Assembly: GCA_026004415.1 (NCBI GenBank) | Contig: BPJC01000002.1 | Span: 1 to 64,000 of the forward strand | Length of the DNA: 64,000 bases | DNA from: Patescibacteria group bacterium | GTDB lineage: Bacteria > Patescibacteriota > Microgenomatia > UBA1406 > GWC2-37-13 | Direction: 5' to 3' | The notes under the pieces: model-generated | Databases searched by the model: none | The model's input: the letters and a program-made list of their open reading frames with translations, nothing else | What the model was told of the DNA's origin: nothing | Translations under genes and position numbers: made by a program | In this document: positions 6,989-15,670 of the stretch, piece by piece | How positions within the stretch are numbered: position 1 is the stretch's first letter | Layout of the letters: each line of letters begins with the position of its first letter

Positions 6989-7468
6989 ATGGATGCTATT
7001 GCTAAATTTTTTAACCTATTAAGCAGTTTAATATTATTGTTGTTCTCTATTCTAATTGGGTTATCTTTTGTCTCAAATACAAATGTTTTAGGTGGTTTAA
7101 AGTTTTATGTAGTTCAATCTGGATCAATGTCTCCTACTATAAATATTGGAGATATTATCGTTGTTAACCCTCAACACAGATATTTTCAAAACGATGTAAT
7201 AACCTTTAAAACAGATAGCAATAGTATAGTTACGCACAGAATAGTAGAGGTTAAAGATGATAATAAAGAGTTTGTGACCAAAGGAGATGCTAATCGATCT
7301 ATAGATCAAGGTACTGTGATGGCAAAATCAGTAATTGGCAAGGTTATTTATGTAATTCCCAAATTAGGTTATTTGTCTGCTTTTGCTAAAACACCATTGG
7401 GGATTTTGGTATTTATAGGTGTGCCGATTTTTGCTTTAGTGTTTGATAAGTTGGCTAAAAAGAACTGA
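6989..7468 (+). CDS. sipW: Signal peptidase I, SipW/ER type
   Basis: 159 aa. An N-terminal membrane segment (residues 10-30) is followed by the catalytic box SGSMSPTI with nucleophile Ser46, then the second box THRIVEV (His83) and GDANRSID (Asp100, Asp106). A His in place of the bacterial general-base Lys marks the archaeal/eukaryotic-type S26B peptidases such as SipW, which processes TasA in Bacillus. A second membrane helix ends the protein (about 136-152). Its position between two SipW-type secreted proteins predicts those as substrates. Confidence 0.88.
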   Translation: MDAIAKFFNLLSSLILLLFSILIGLSFVSNTNVLGGLKFYVVQSGSMSPTINIGDIIVVNPQHRYFQNDVITFKTDSNSIVTHRIVEVKDDNKEFVTKGDANRSIDQGTVMAKSVIGKVIYVIPKLGYLSAFAKTPLGILVFIGVPIFALVFDKLAKKN

Positions 7469-7483
7469 TTGTGAAAGTTGTCA

Positions 7484-8068
7484 ATGTTAAATTTTAGAAT
7501 TAAATTAGCCTTAATATGTTTATTTATAGTAGGTTGTATTTTGCTAGTATCAGAATATACTTCAGCTGATTTAGTTGCAGAAAGAATAGTAAAAAGCAAT
7601 TCCTTTAAAACAACTACTTTAAACTTTGGTTCTATAAATACTGCTAATTTTTCTCCTCTTTCATTTCTATTTACTGTTTCTGGTTTACAGCCTTCTGGTT
7701 TTGAAATTAGAGCAGTTAAGATAATAAATCAAGGCCAAATGCGTTTTAATTATAGAATTAGTTCTAAGATTACAGGTGGTAATAACCAGTTGTGTGATGA
7801 GTTAAGTCTTAGGTTATATAACCAATCTTTTAATGAAAAATATAATGGAAAGCTTAAAGATTTTTATTTTGATTCTGAATTAGATAAATCTGAGTCTGAG
7901 TTTTGGATATTTTATCTATCCTTGCCAGACAATGCTGGATCAAGTTTAAAAAACAAAACTTGCGAGTTTGACATTATTTTTAAAAGCTGGAGGAATTATC
8001 CTACTCAGGAGGGTGGTTTTTCAGCTTTGAGGGTATTGTCTAATAATATATCAACTGGAAGTTGGTAG
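7484..8068 (+). CDS. Secreted TasA-like or accessory surface protein
   Basis: 194 aa from the ATG at 7484 (an in-frame TTG lies 6 nt upstream). It has an N-terminal hydrophobic signal (about residues 5-25, ending in SEYTSADLV) and a beta-rich domain with TTLNFGSINT and a Cys pair (CDELS ... NKTCEF). The fold pattern resembles the SipW-dependent family but is more divergent than the first gene, so it may be a minor subunit or anchor. It is 15 nt from sipW, the last gene of the cassette, and converges on the 829-aa gene. Confidence 0.6.
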   Translation: MLNFRIKLALICLFIVGCILLVSEYTSADLVAERIVKSNSFKTTTLNFGSINTANFSPLSFLFTVSGLQPSGFEIRAVKIINQGQMRFNYRISSKITGGNNQLCDELSLRLYNQSFNEKYNGKLKDFYFDSELDKSESEFWIFYLSLPDNAGSSLKNKTCEFDIIFKSWRNYPTQEGGFSALRVLSNNISTGSW

Positions 8069-8073
8069 TTTTA

Positions 8074-10563
8074 TTATCTTCTTTGCGTGACAAAGAAAGA
8101 TAAGGCCTTAAAATGGTATAAAACAGGTTTTAGATCATAAATCAATAGTAATGCAGGCTTCTGATTAGCTGGAGTTATTAATGTCTTGTTTTGGTTAAAG
8201 TTTGAAAAAGCAGACAACATGCCTTTGACCTTCAGTGGATTGCTTGAGGCTTCTATTGTCACTGAATCTGCAAAGTATGCTCCATATACTTTATTTACAT
8301 TGTCTTTTATGATTAAGTTTTTAGTTATTAATACGATGTTATTCTTTATACTATCATTTACAGTACCTACATTAAAGTTGTCAACATCAACATTGACTGT
8401 ATTAACATTTATCAAAAGAATTAGATTCTTTGACAGGTTGCTTATACTACTTAAATTAACAATGGAACTGCCTGTTGTTGGTTCATATAAAACAATATCT
8501 CCATCTTGATAACTATTTAACGAGGTACTATTAAAATTTACAACAGTCTCATACTCCTTAAACTTTTTTACATAATCTAAAAAGTCTTGAAAACTGCCAA
8601 ACTTATTTAAAGACAGGTTGCCATAGTTTTTAATAAAGATACCTTTATCTACAACCGATGTTTTCATGCTAGAAGCTCTAAGGTCATTTTTTAAAGTTAT
8701 AACGCCGTGTTTTTCGTAGTTTGTATCAGGACTATCAACAAAAGAGACTGATCTGGCAGAAGAGTTATCATCTGAAGAATCAACTGCAATTACATTGGTA
8801 GGCAAATTATTATTGAAATTAGTTGAGCTGGAGTCAAGCTCTGCAAAAGGAGCCTCTTTTACCTTAATCCACGCTCTGGCTGTTGGTGTAGGAGTTGGTG
8901 TTGATGGAGGTGTGGTAGGAGAAGGCGTTGGAGTTATTTGTTCCAAATAAAAGAAAATATAGTTTACATCTGGTGAAAGATCTGATGACAAGATCTTTAT
9001 TGTAGCTTCACAGCCATTGGTTAGGTCTGCGTCTTCTCCCGTTTGGTAAGGTGTTTGCAATTGATTGGCTGATGATCTTTGATAAAACTCCCATCTACAG
9101 GTATGCTCAGGTTCAGGATTATTTATTCTAACTGTTACATTCTCGCCTACAGCGTATCTTCCAAGCCAGAATGATTGATCTGGAGACCACTGAAAAGGAA
9201 TGCTTTGGTCGCCTCCAGTTATTGTAATATCATAATAATCTCCGTTTGAGTTTCTATTAGTCTGAACTCCGTTTCTTCTTACAGCGCCTCGTAGTATTTC
9301 GTTTCTTGGCTCTGGCTCAATATAAAAAGTTACTATATTGCCGTCATCTCTTGGATCAAACTCTAAAACACAGTCTATTCCGTTTGATCCCATTTTAGGA
9401 TCTCCTCCAGGAGCAGTGTCTGGGTGGTCACCATTTTCCCATCTGAAATAATACATCTCAATTAAAGGTGGAGAGTTTGGATCACTGGGATTTTCCCTTT
9501 TGCACCTATATCCTCCAGGAGGCCTTAACCTTATCTCTGGCGTAAATTCATCATATCCGCCTAATGATTCAAGTACCCAGTAGGATCCTGTCCAGTATCC
9601 TGAGTATGGCTGCCCAGCTCTTGATTGCAAAAATGAAAGTTCATAATGAAATCCTTCAAGTTTACAGTCATCTGTTCTGCAGTTCTCAAAACCTCCGCCG
9701 CCAAGATCTGCAATACAGCCGTCAACATCTCTTGCGCAGTAATTTGTTCCTGGAGCAACATAGCAGGATGTATTATTGATTTTATATCCTCCAGCACAAA
9801 AGTGATTTGACCACATCTCTATTGGCGGCACAAAACTGTCTTCAAACCAAACATTCATTTCTGGGTCTGTTCTGTTGATTACTCTGTTAAAAACTTCTTC
9901 TGGTCCTCCGTAGACAGATCTATATCTGTGAAAATAACCTAAAGAATCTAATGGATCAATGCTCCAGTTAGCGTTTTCTGTAGGAACAGGGTCATTTGTC
10001 TGCGATCCTTTCCAAGCATAGGTCTGGCCGTTTTCTTCTGATATTACCCTTACCCATACAGGGGCATGGTCGTCATCTGATCTGCAGAGTATGTCTGAAT
10101 TGCTTCCACAAGAACCCCAGTCGCAGGTTCTTCTTATTGCGGATTGTCCATATCCGCAGGCTGGGTGGTTTAAACCTAAAAACTCATAACTGCAGTCCTG
10201 CAGTTGACATTGATTGTTTCCTCCGCCTCCACTTCCATTATCATCACAGTTTCCAGATGGGCACTCTGCTGATGTTGGCTGAGGAGGTTGAGTTGGCTGA
10301 GGAGGAGGTGGTGGGGGTGGAGTGGGGGTAGGATTAGGTGGTGAGTAATTTGGGTCGGGTTCACAATCTTGACAACATTCTCCACCATCACAATATCTTG
10401 TTCCACATGTATAACCAACTCTGCAATCAGAACTGTCGCAGCCTGTATCACAGTTTAGACCTACGCAACAATATGCATAAACATAAATTGTATTTAAGGT
10501 AAAATAATATAAATTTAATATAACTAAAATTATTAGTAGATATTTAAATACTGATTTTATCAT
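8074..10563 (-). CDS. Large Cys-rich, Pro/Thr-linked surface protein
   Basis: 829 aa. A signal peptide or anchor (residues 8-30) is followed by a dense Cys region (about residues 31-70, with repeated CC, CDGGECC and CEPD motifs). Next come a Pro-rich linker, a second Cys region with many CxxC-like pairs, beta-rich segments (about 180-545), a TPTPSPTTPPS linker near residue 550, and a beta-strand/Asn-rich C-terminal domain with regular LILL/NIVLI/NLIIK steps. The layout is that of an exported adhesin or fibre stalk stabilised by disulfides. I recognise no catalytic motif. The Cys content argues for an oxidative folding route outside the membrane. An imperfect hairpin at 8074-8103 overlaps the last codons. 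Confidence 0.65.
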   Translation of the reverse strand: MIKSVFKYLLIILVILNLYYFTLNTIYVYAYCCVGLNCDTGCDSSDCRVGYTCGTRYCDGGECCQDCEPDPNYSPPNPTPTPPPPPPPQPTQPPQPTSAECPSGNCDDNGSGGGGNNQCQLQDCSYEFLGLNHPACGYGQSAIRRTCDWGSCGSNSDILCRSDDDHAPVWVRVISEENGQTYAWKGSQTNDPVPTENANWSIDPLDSLGYFHRYRSVYGGPEEVFNRVINRTDPEMNVWFEDSFVPPIEMWSNHFCAGGYKINNTSCYVAPGTNYCARDVDGCIADLGGGGFENCRTDDCKLEGFHYELSFLQSRAGQPYSGYWTGSYWVLESLGGYDEFTPEIRLRPPGGYRCKRENPSDPNSPPLIEMYYFRWENGDHPDTAPGGDPKMGSNGIDCVLEFDPRDDGNIVTFYIEPEPRNEILRGAVRRNGVQTNRNSNGDYYDITITGGDQSIPFQWSPDQSFWLGRYAVGENVTVRINNPEPEHTCRWEFYQRSSANQLQTPYQTGEDADLTNGCEATIKILSSDLSPDVNYIFFYLEQITPTPSPTTPPSTPTPTPTARAWIKVKEAPFAELDSSSTNFNNNLPTNVIAVDSSDDNSSARSVSFVDSPDTNYEKHGVITLKNDLRASSMKTSVVDKGIFIKNYGNLSLNKFGSFQDFLDYVKKFKEYETVVNFNSTSLNSYQDGDIVLYEPTTGSSIVNLSSISNLSKNLILLINVNTVNVDVDNFNVGTVNDSIKNNIVLITKNLIIKDNVNKVYGAYFADSVTIEASSNPLKVKGMLSAFSNFNQNKTLITPANQKPALLLIYDLKPVLYHFKALSFFVTQRR

Positions 10564-10565
10564 TT

Positions 10566-11135
10566 TTAATAATTTATTTCTAGGAAATTTATTAATTTTT
10601 TTGGAAAGACTCTTCTTATATATATTTTATCTATATTTAAAGTTTGATTGTTGTCTATTTTTTTTTGCTTATTTTCTGATTTTATTGTTATAAAATCACC
10701 TTTTTTTAATAATAAGTTGAGATTTTTATCTAATGTTGTAATAATATTTTTGTTTATATTCCATATTTTTAATTGATCACTGTTTATTTCTATTATAAAG
10801 AATTTAGGACTTATTGTTTTAATTGGACTTCTAAAAAAATATTTCTTATTTTTTACGTCTAATTTTATGTATAACTCATTATTTTCTATTTCTACTAATT
10901 CTATTATTCCAGTGTAATATGTATATTCATTATAATTATCTGTAGTTATTCCAATACCATTTTCAAAGTTTACATAATTAATAGGAGGATTTTTTCTTTT
11001 GTATATGATGTTTCTACCTAAGCTAATTTCTTTTAATTTTTTGTTGGTATTATGTTTTCTTGATAAATATACTATAAAAATAATTTCAGAAATTATTAAA
11101 ATTAAAACTAAAAGAGGAAATATTTTTTTATTCAT
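10566..11135 (-). CDS. Membrane-anchored hypothetical protein
   Basis: 189 aa from the ATG at 11133-11135, which is preferred because longer starts overlap the upstream gene. One N-terminal helix (residues 4-22) is followed by a Lys/Asn/Ile-rich extracytoplasmic domain of probable beta structure. Base composition is more AT-rich than its neighbours. It sits in the same direction between the zinc protease and the Cys-rich surface protein, 2 nt from the latter, so the three probably form one surface operon. No family recognised. Confidence 0.55.
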   Translation of the reverse strand: MNKKIFPLLVLILIISEIIFIVYLSRKHNTNKKLKEISLGRNIIYKRKNPPINYVNFENGIGITTDNYNEYTYYTGIIELVEIENNELYIKLDVKNKKYFFRSPIKTISPKFFIIEINSDQLKIWNINKNIITTLDKNLNLLLKKGDFITIKSENKQKKIDNNQTLNIDKIYIRRVFPKKLINFLEINY

Positions 11136-11146
11136 ATATTTTAGTT

Positions 11147-12433
11147 TTAATTTTTTGCTAGTGATTTTAGCCAATTTTGAATATCTAAGATCGAATTTAT
11201 TATTTCTTCTGTGACTCTTTTATTATTATCTAAGTTATAATGTATTGTTGCATAAGCAAAAAAATCTGCAAATGATTCAGGTATAGCGCCAAAGGTAGTT
11301 CTTGGTCCTAAAGTTTCTAGTATTCTTTTGTTAGGATCGGTTAAATCTTTAAAATATTTAAGTTCTGGGGGGATTAATCCTTCTCTTGGTCTTTCTATTG
11401 TTAATAATTTACCTTTGTATTCATATTCAATAATCATATTATTAGGTTCTTGTGGATAGATAACATATCTTATATTGTTCCTTCTTACATTTATGCCATT
11501 TCTAAATTGTTCATTCCTTGTATTTTGAACGTATCCCATTCTATTTCCAAAAGTTTGTATTACAGGATTATTATATCCTCTATTCCTATTATGAGGCAAT
11601 TCTGCTTCTTTATATTCTTCTTCACTAAGTGTGCCTTTTAAAAAAAAATCTTCTATCCCATGAGCTAATTCGTGGGCAAAAACAAATTCTATCATTTCCC
11701 TATACGTCATATTTTCTGCTACAGCTCCCCCCATTAACGGATTAAATTGTGGGGGGTATGGTGTGTCTAGAATACTTTCAATATTAGAAGGTATAAATAT
11801 ATATATTTTCCCATCATTATATGATCCATCATAAGCGGCTTGAATCCATGCGTCTGCGTTGTTGCCGTGATTTAGCTGTGAATTTTCCGATTTTGGTAAT
11901 CTTTCAATTTTAAATGGATTTTCTGCAATAATAATTTGATCTATTATAAATGGTGCATATGGATATTTTGATTCTATAATATTTCTAATATATCCTTCAA
12001 TTTCAGGAATTCTTTTTGATTCTATATGTTCAAAACCTTGTAGTCCTCTATATGATCTTGGTAGAGGATAAGTAGTATTGTATGGTGCGAAAATGCTTTG
12101 TAGGTCTGCAGTTTTATTTCTTCTCTTTTCTACATATTTTAATATTTTTGCTAGTTTTTCTTGATCTATTTGTAAAGGAATAGAATCTATTGGAAAATTT
12201 ATTTCTTCTTCATTTGGTAGATCTTCAATTGTAACTCGATTTACGCTTGTGTCGTTACTACTATATGCTAAATACTGTGTTGATAATTCTTTAACGGAAA
12301 TTAGAGCATAAAGAATTAAAATAATTTTTAATATTTGCCTTACTATAGAGGCATCTTTTTCATTTCTTCTTAAACTATCTGTTTTTTGTTTGTTTATATA
12401 AAAATTTTTTATTTCACTCCATCTAATTTTCAT
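11147..12433 (-). CDS. Membrane-anchored zinc metalloprotease
   Basis: 428 aa with a single helix at about residues 33-48 and the bulk outside. The zinc motif is FAHELAHGIEDF (His254, Glu255, His258), and a downstream ESFADFFAYATIHY (Glu386) gives the third ligand in gluzincin fashion. It is likely to trim or mature surface proteins such as the two encoded after it. The gene leads the operon from a -10 that ends 7 nt before the ATG. Confidence 0.7.
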   Translation of the reverse strand: MKIRWSEIKNFYINKQKTDSLRRNEKDASIVRQILKIILILYALISVKELSTQYLAYSSNDTSVNRVTIEDLPNEEEINFPIDSIPLQIDQEKLAKILKYVEKRRNKTADLQSIFAPYNTTYPLPRSYRGLQGFEHIESKRIPEIEGYIRNIIESKYPYAPFIIDQIIIAENPFKIERLPKSENSQLNHGNNADAWIQAAYDGSYNDGKIYIFIPSNIESILDTPYPPQFNPLMGGAVAENMTYREMIEFVFAHELAHGIEDFFLKGTLSEEEYKEAELPHNRNRGYNNPVIQTFGNRMGYVQNTRNEQFRNGINVRRNNIRYVIYPQEPNNMIIEYEYKGKLLTIERPREGLIPPELKYFKDLTDPNKRILETLGPRTTFGAIPESFADFFAYATIHYNLDNNKRVTEEIINSILDIQNWLKSLAKN

Positions 12434-12440
12434 TATTTAA

Positions 12441-12461
12441 ATTATAAACAATTTTTATAAA
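12441..12461. promoter_or_regulatory. Divergent leaderless promoter pair (protease / rhomboid)
   Basis: On the minus strand TATAAT (12441-12446) ends 7 nt before the ATG at 12433. On the plus strand TATAAA (12456-12461) ends 8 nt before the ATG at 12470. Only 36 bp separate the two start codons. Confidence 0.55.
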
Positions 12462-12469
12462 ATATCATT

Positions 12470-13129
12470 ATGTTTCCTTTGAAAGACTTAACTTATAGAA
12501 AATCGTTTCCTTTGATTAATTATCTTATTATTATTTCAAATTTTGCTGTATTTTTGTATCAGGTATCTTATCCTGACTTTGATAAGTTTGTCTACAATTA
12601 TGGCTTTGTTCCTTCGAAATACTCCCCTTTTGAGGTGGATTTTTACAAGTATGCATTTTTTTCTATGTGGTTGCATGGCGGCTGGTTTCATTTTTTGTCT
12701 AATATGTGGTTTCTGCATATTTTTGGCGATAATGTTGAGGATAAGTTGGGTCATTTAACTTATCTTTTGTTCTATATTTTTTCTGGATTTTCTGCTCTTT
12801 TTTTGCAGTATTTGATGTCTTTATCAAGCAGTTTGCCTATGATTGGTGCTTCTGGAGCTGTGTCTGGTGTTGCTGGAGCTTATTTTGTTTTGTTTAATAG
12901 ATCAAAGATCTTAACTCTTGTAATTGGTTTTTTGGGGTTTATTCATTTATTGGAATTGCCTGCTTGGTTTTTTTTGGGTTATTGGTTTGTTATTCAGCTC
13001 TTTTCAGGCATTGGTTCTTTGCTTTCTTATGATCCTAATATCGGAGGTATTGCTTGGTTTGCTCATTTGGGTGGTTTTGTGTATGGCTATTGGACTGCCA
13101 AAAAGTTTAAAAATAGGGCTTTTAGTTGA
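12470..13129 (+). CDS. Rhomboid family intramembrane serine protease
   Basis: 219 aa, six or more membrane helices. The WLHGGWFHFLSNMWF segment (His69, His74, Asn78) is followed by GASGAVSG with the nucleophile Ser128 and by AHLGGFVYGYW with His199, giving the Ser/His dyad. This is the bacterial GlpG/YqgP-type core without extra domains. It cleaves single-pass membrane proteins within the bilayer. It is transcribed divergently from the surface zinc protease, which makes shared regulation of surface proteolysis plausible. It ends 2 nt from a convergent phosphoesterase gene. Confidence 0.92.
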   Translation: MFPLKDLTYRKSFPLINYLIIISNFAVFLYQVSYPDFDKFVYNYGFVPSKYSPFEVDFYKYAFFSMWLHGGWFHFLSNMWFLHIFGDNVEDKLGHLTYLLFYIFSGFSALFLQYLMSLSSSLPMIGASGAVSGVAGAYFVLFNRSKILTLVIGFLGFIHLLELPAWFFLGYWFVIQLFSGIGSLLSYDPNIGGIAWFAHLGGFVYGYWTAKKFKNRAFS

Positions 13130-13131
13130 AG

Positions 13132-13788
13132 TTAGTATCTTGTCTGATGTAGTTTTACTTTGCCTTCTTCTACTGTTATAAATGATGCAAAGCCATAGTT
13201 TATAAAACCTGAGTTGGCAAAACTGTTTTTTAAGTCAAGCATAGGATAATGAGTATGCCCAAATGCATACAAAAAGTTTTTTCTTGGCTTAATCTTATGT
13301 TTTAACTGTATTGTTTTATACCTAAAGTAGGTGTTTTTGAATATATCTATATTAAGGTTGAAGAATAAATCTATAAACATCTGCAGAATTTTGAGTGTTT
13401 TTTTTTGCCTTATGTCTTTTATGTCGTAGTTGTTAGTTTCATCAAATAAAGGAAGCAGTCGGTTTCCATGTTCTGTTTTGATTGTTAGGTTGCCTGATTT
13501 TATAGTAGTTGTTTTTTGGTAATGTTTGCAGAAGTTTTTGACCTTTTCTTTGGTTAGCAGTTTGTGGTCGTGATTTCCCCAGTTATAATAGGCCTTTTTT
13601 TTAAGCTGTGGAAATAAAACTTTCCAATCTGAGTTGTAAAAGTTGTAAAAATCGGTTTTATAGCCATCCCAAAAATCTCCGTTAATTATAATCTCATCTG
13701 CCCAATTGATTATTTTCTTAAGAAGTTTAAGTTTGTTTGGTTCTTTTTTTTCTGTTAGATGGGTGTCGGAGAAGATTAATAATTTCAT
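13132..13788 (-). CDS. Calcineurin-like metallophosphoesterase
   Basis: 218 aa. Metal-binding motifs appear in order: SDTHL (Asp8, His10), NGDFWDG (Asp38), WGNHDH (Asn72, His73, Asp74) and a C-terminal FGHTHYP. This matches the LpxH/YfcE-like superfamily. The NGDFWDG form resembles UDP-diacylglucosamine hydrolases, but no other lipid A genes are seen, so substrate is unknown. The ATG overlaps the stop of the upstream transporter gene (ATGA), indicating translational coupling. Confidence 0.85.
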   Translation of the reverse strand: MKLLIFSDTHLTEKKEPNKLKLLKKIINWADEIIINGDFWDGYKTDFYNFYNSDWKVLFPQLKKKAYYNWGNHDHKLLTKEKVKNFCKHYQKTTTIKSGNLTIKTEHGNRLLPLFDETNNYDIKDIRQKKTLKILQMFIDLFFNLNIDIFKNTYFRYKTIQLKHKIKPRKNFLYAFGHTHYPMLDLKNSFANSGFINYGFASFITVEEGKVKLHQTRY

Positions 13789-15086
13789 TTATAAAATAAA
13801 TGATAAAAGAATAAATGCTTAATTACAACAACTATAAGGCTTATAATTAATGTTGTTATTGTCAAAGGAAAGCCATAACGCATAAAGTTCATAAAACTGA
13901 TTGTTTTGTCCTTTTTGTTGTCAATGCTTCGTTTGTATATGTCTATTCCTACAACATTGGCGCTGGCGCCGATCATTGTCATATTGCCGCCAAGATCTGC
14001 TCCTAATGCTATAGCTACCCATAAAGGTTTTATGTTGAGTCCAATTTGTCCCATTTCTTTAACTAAGTCTACCAAAACTATTGTGATTGGAATATTATCT
14101 ATAAATCCTGAGCTGAGTCCTGAAAATCCTAGCATAAATGTAGATAGTTTTAACTCATCTGTTCCTACCTTAGTTTTTATTAAGTTAGCAAAGATTTCCA
14201 GAATGCCTACTTTTTCAAGACCTCCTATTATTATGAATAAGCCTATGAAAAAAAAGATTGTTTGCCATTCTATTTTTTCATAGGCTTTTTCTACTTCTTC
14301 TCCTGTTATAAGCAAGAGTAGAAATGCTCCAAAAAGCGCTATTACAGAAGCTTCAATATTAAAAATGTTGTGAGTAAAAAAACCTAACAGAACTAGTGTT
14401 AAGATAAATAAGGATTTTTGCAATAGAATTTTGTCTTTTATTACTCCTTCGGTTTTTATTTGCTCTATTTTTTTAAAATGAATAATTTTTGACCTTAGTT
14501 GGTTTTTAAAAAACAGAAAAGATAGTGTTAGTCCTGCTGAAACAATCAGAATTATTATAGGTAGCATTGTTATTAGAAATTCATTGAAGTTAATGCCTAA
14601 GGCTGAGGCAATGATGATGTTTGGTGGATCTCCGATTATTGTTGTGGCACCACCGATATTTGAGAAGAATATTTCTGTTAAAACAAACGGAAACGGTGAG
14701 ATGTCAAGTATTTTGGCAATGAAAAGCGTTGTGGGTACAATTAGAATTATTGTTGTTACATTATCTAAAAAGGCTGAGAAGATAGCTGTAATTAAAGCTA
14801 AAATAAAAAGCAGTCTTACTGGTCTGCCTTTGGCTAATTTTACTGATTTTATAGCTGTGTATTCAAAGATACCTGTTTTTCCTAGTATTTGAACTATTAT
14901 CATCATTCCTATAAGCAAACCTAAGACATTAAAGTCTATAAACTCTAAAGCCTCGTGAAAATTAACAACTCCTGTAAGTATTATTAAAGAAGCTCCGATC
15001 ATTGATACAATAGATCTGTTTATTTTTTCTGAGGCTATTAAAGCCAAAGATACTACAAACACTGTTAGTGCTATGGTCGTTTGCAT
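13785..15086 (-). CDS. ArsB/NhaD family ion transporter
   Basis: 433 aa with about 11 hydrophobic helices. The signature GGATTIIGDPPNIIIASALG in the first half and the matching GGNMTMIGASANVVGIDI in the second half are the twin re-entrant motifs of the ion transporter superfamily (ArsB, NhaD, citrate/SLC13 members). The DNVTTI and DNIPITIV segments sit before each. It could be a Na+/H+ antiporter or an anion carrier, and sequence alone does not decide. It is followed immediately by the phosphoesterase and preceded by a CBS protein that may regulate it. Confidence 0.85.
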   Translation of the reverse strand: MQTTIALTVFVVSLALIASEKINRSIVSMIGASLIILTGVVNFHEALEFIDFNVLGLLIGMMIIVQILGKTGIFEYTAIKSVKLAKGRPVRLLFILALITAIFSAFLDNVTTIILIVPTTLFIAKILDISPFPFVLTEIFFSNIGGATTIIGDPPNIIIASALGINFNEFLITMLPIIILIVSAGLTLSFLFFKNQLRSKIIHFKKIEQIKTEGVIKDKILLQKSLFILTLVLLGFFTHNIFNIEASVIALFGAFLLLLITGEEVEKAYEKIEWQTIFFFIGLFIIIGGLEKVGILEIFANLIKTKVGTDELKLSTFMLGFSGLSSGFIDNIPITIVLVDLVKEMGQIGLNIKPLWVAIALGADLGGNMTMIGASANVVGIDIYKRSIDNKKDKTISFMNFMRYGFPLTITTLIISLIVVVIKHLFFYHLFYK

Positions 15087-15099
15087 ATTTTTTTGATTG

Positions 15100-15567
15100 T
15101 TAACTGCTGTTGCCGTTTGAGGCTAGTTTCAGCAATGATGTCTCAACTGCTGTTTTGTTTATTATTTTGCCTGTAAATTTGTTGTCTTTGGTAACTACAG
15201 GCAAGTAATCTAGGTTTTTGTTGTACATTATTACCAAAGGTTTTACTATAAAATCCTCTTCTCTTACAGTTAGTACTGTTGTGGTCATTATTTCTTTTGC
15301 TGTTTTTTCAAAGACTTTCTGTAGTTCTGTTTTCGAGAAAAAGTCCTCGTCTATAAACTCTACTAATAGATTGTCTAATTTCAGATAAAAAGGTATTACT
15401 TGCTTTAGAATGTCGTATAATGTGATAACTCCTTTTATCTTTTGGTCCTTGTCTAGTATTAAGAAGATATTGAATTTTTCCTTTACCCAGATTTCTAAAA
15501 TTTCTTTAATTTTAGTAGTTTCACTTCCATAGGCAGTGAATTTAACAGCAATATCTGATACTTTCAT
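15100..15567 (-). CDS. CBS-domain pair protein
   Basis: 155 aa with two CBS repeats. Repeat 1 (residues 1-60) includes FLILDKDQKIKGVITLYDIL. Repeat 2 (about 90-150) includes IMTTTVLTVREED and LPVVTKDNKFTGKI. CBS pairs bind adenosine nucleotides and gate transporters or enzymes. It is encoded 13 nt before the ArsB/NhaD gene on the same strand, so it probably senses energy charge for that transporter. Confidence 0.8.
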   Translation of the reverse strand: MKVSDIAVKFTAYGSETTKIKEILEIWVKEKFNIFLILDKDQKIKGVITLYDILKQVIPFYLKLDNLLVEFIDEDFFSKTELQKVFEKTAKEIMTTTVLTVREEDFIVKPLVIMYNKNLDYLPVVTKDNKFTGKIINKTAVETSLLKLASNGNSS

Positions 15568-15656
15568 AAGTTTTTATTTTAGTACTATTTTTAAATTTTG
15601 CAAGATCATTTATTTTGATTGTTTATTTGTTGTTTAAGGTTTAGGATTTGTTTATG

Positions 15657-15662
15657 TATAAT
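15657..15662 (+). promoter_or_regulatory. -10 box for the tyrosine recombinase, leaderless
   Basis: TATAAT ends 8 nt before the ATG at 15671, so the transcript should begin at or beside the start codon. No clear -35 is visible. Confidence 0.5.
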
Positions 15663-15670
15663 ATATTTAT

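Noticed and set aside
8074-8103. Bidirectional terminator between convergent genes
   Set aside because: The hairpin has a bulge and no T tract follows on either strand, so I did not list it as a terminator.
9561-10451. Several ORFs on both strands inside the Cys-rich gene
   Set aside because: They are alternative frames of the 829-aa gene with low-complexity composition and no start signals of their own.
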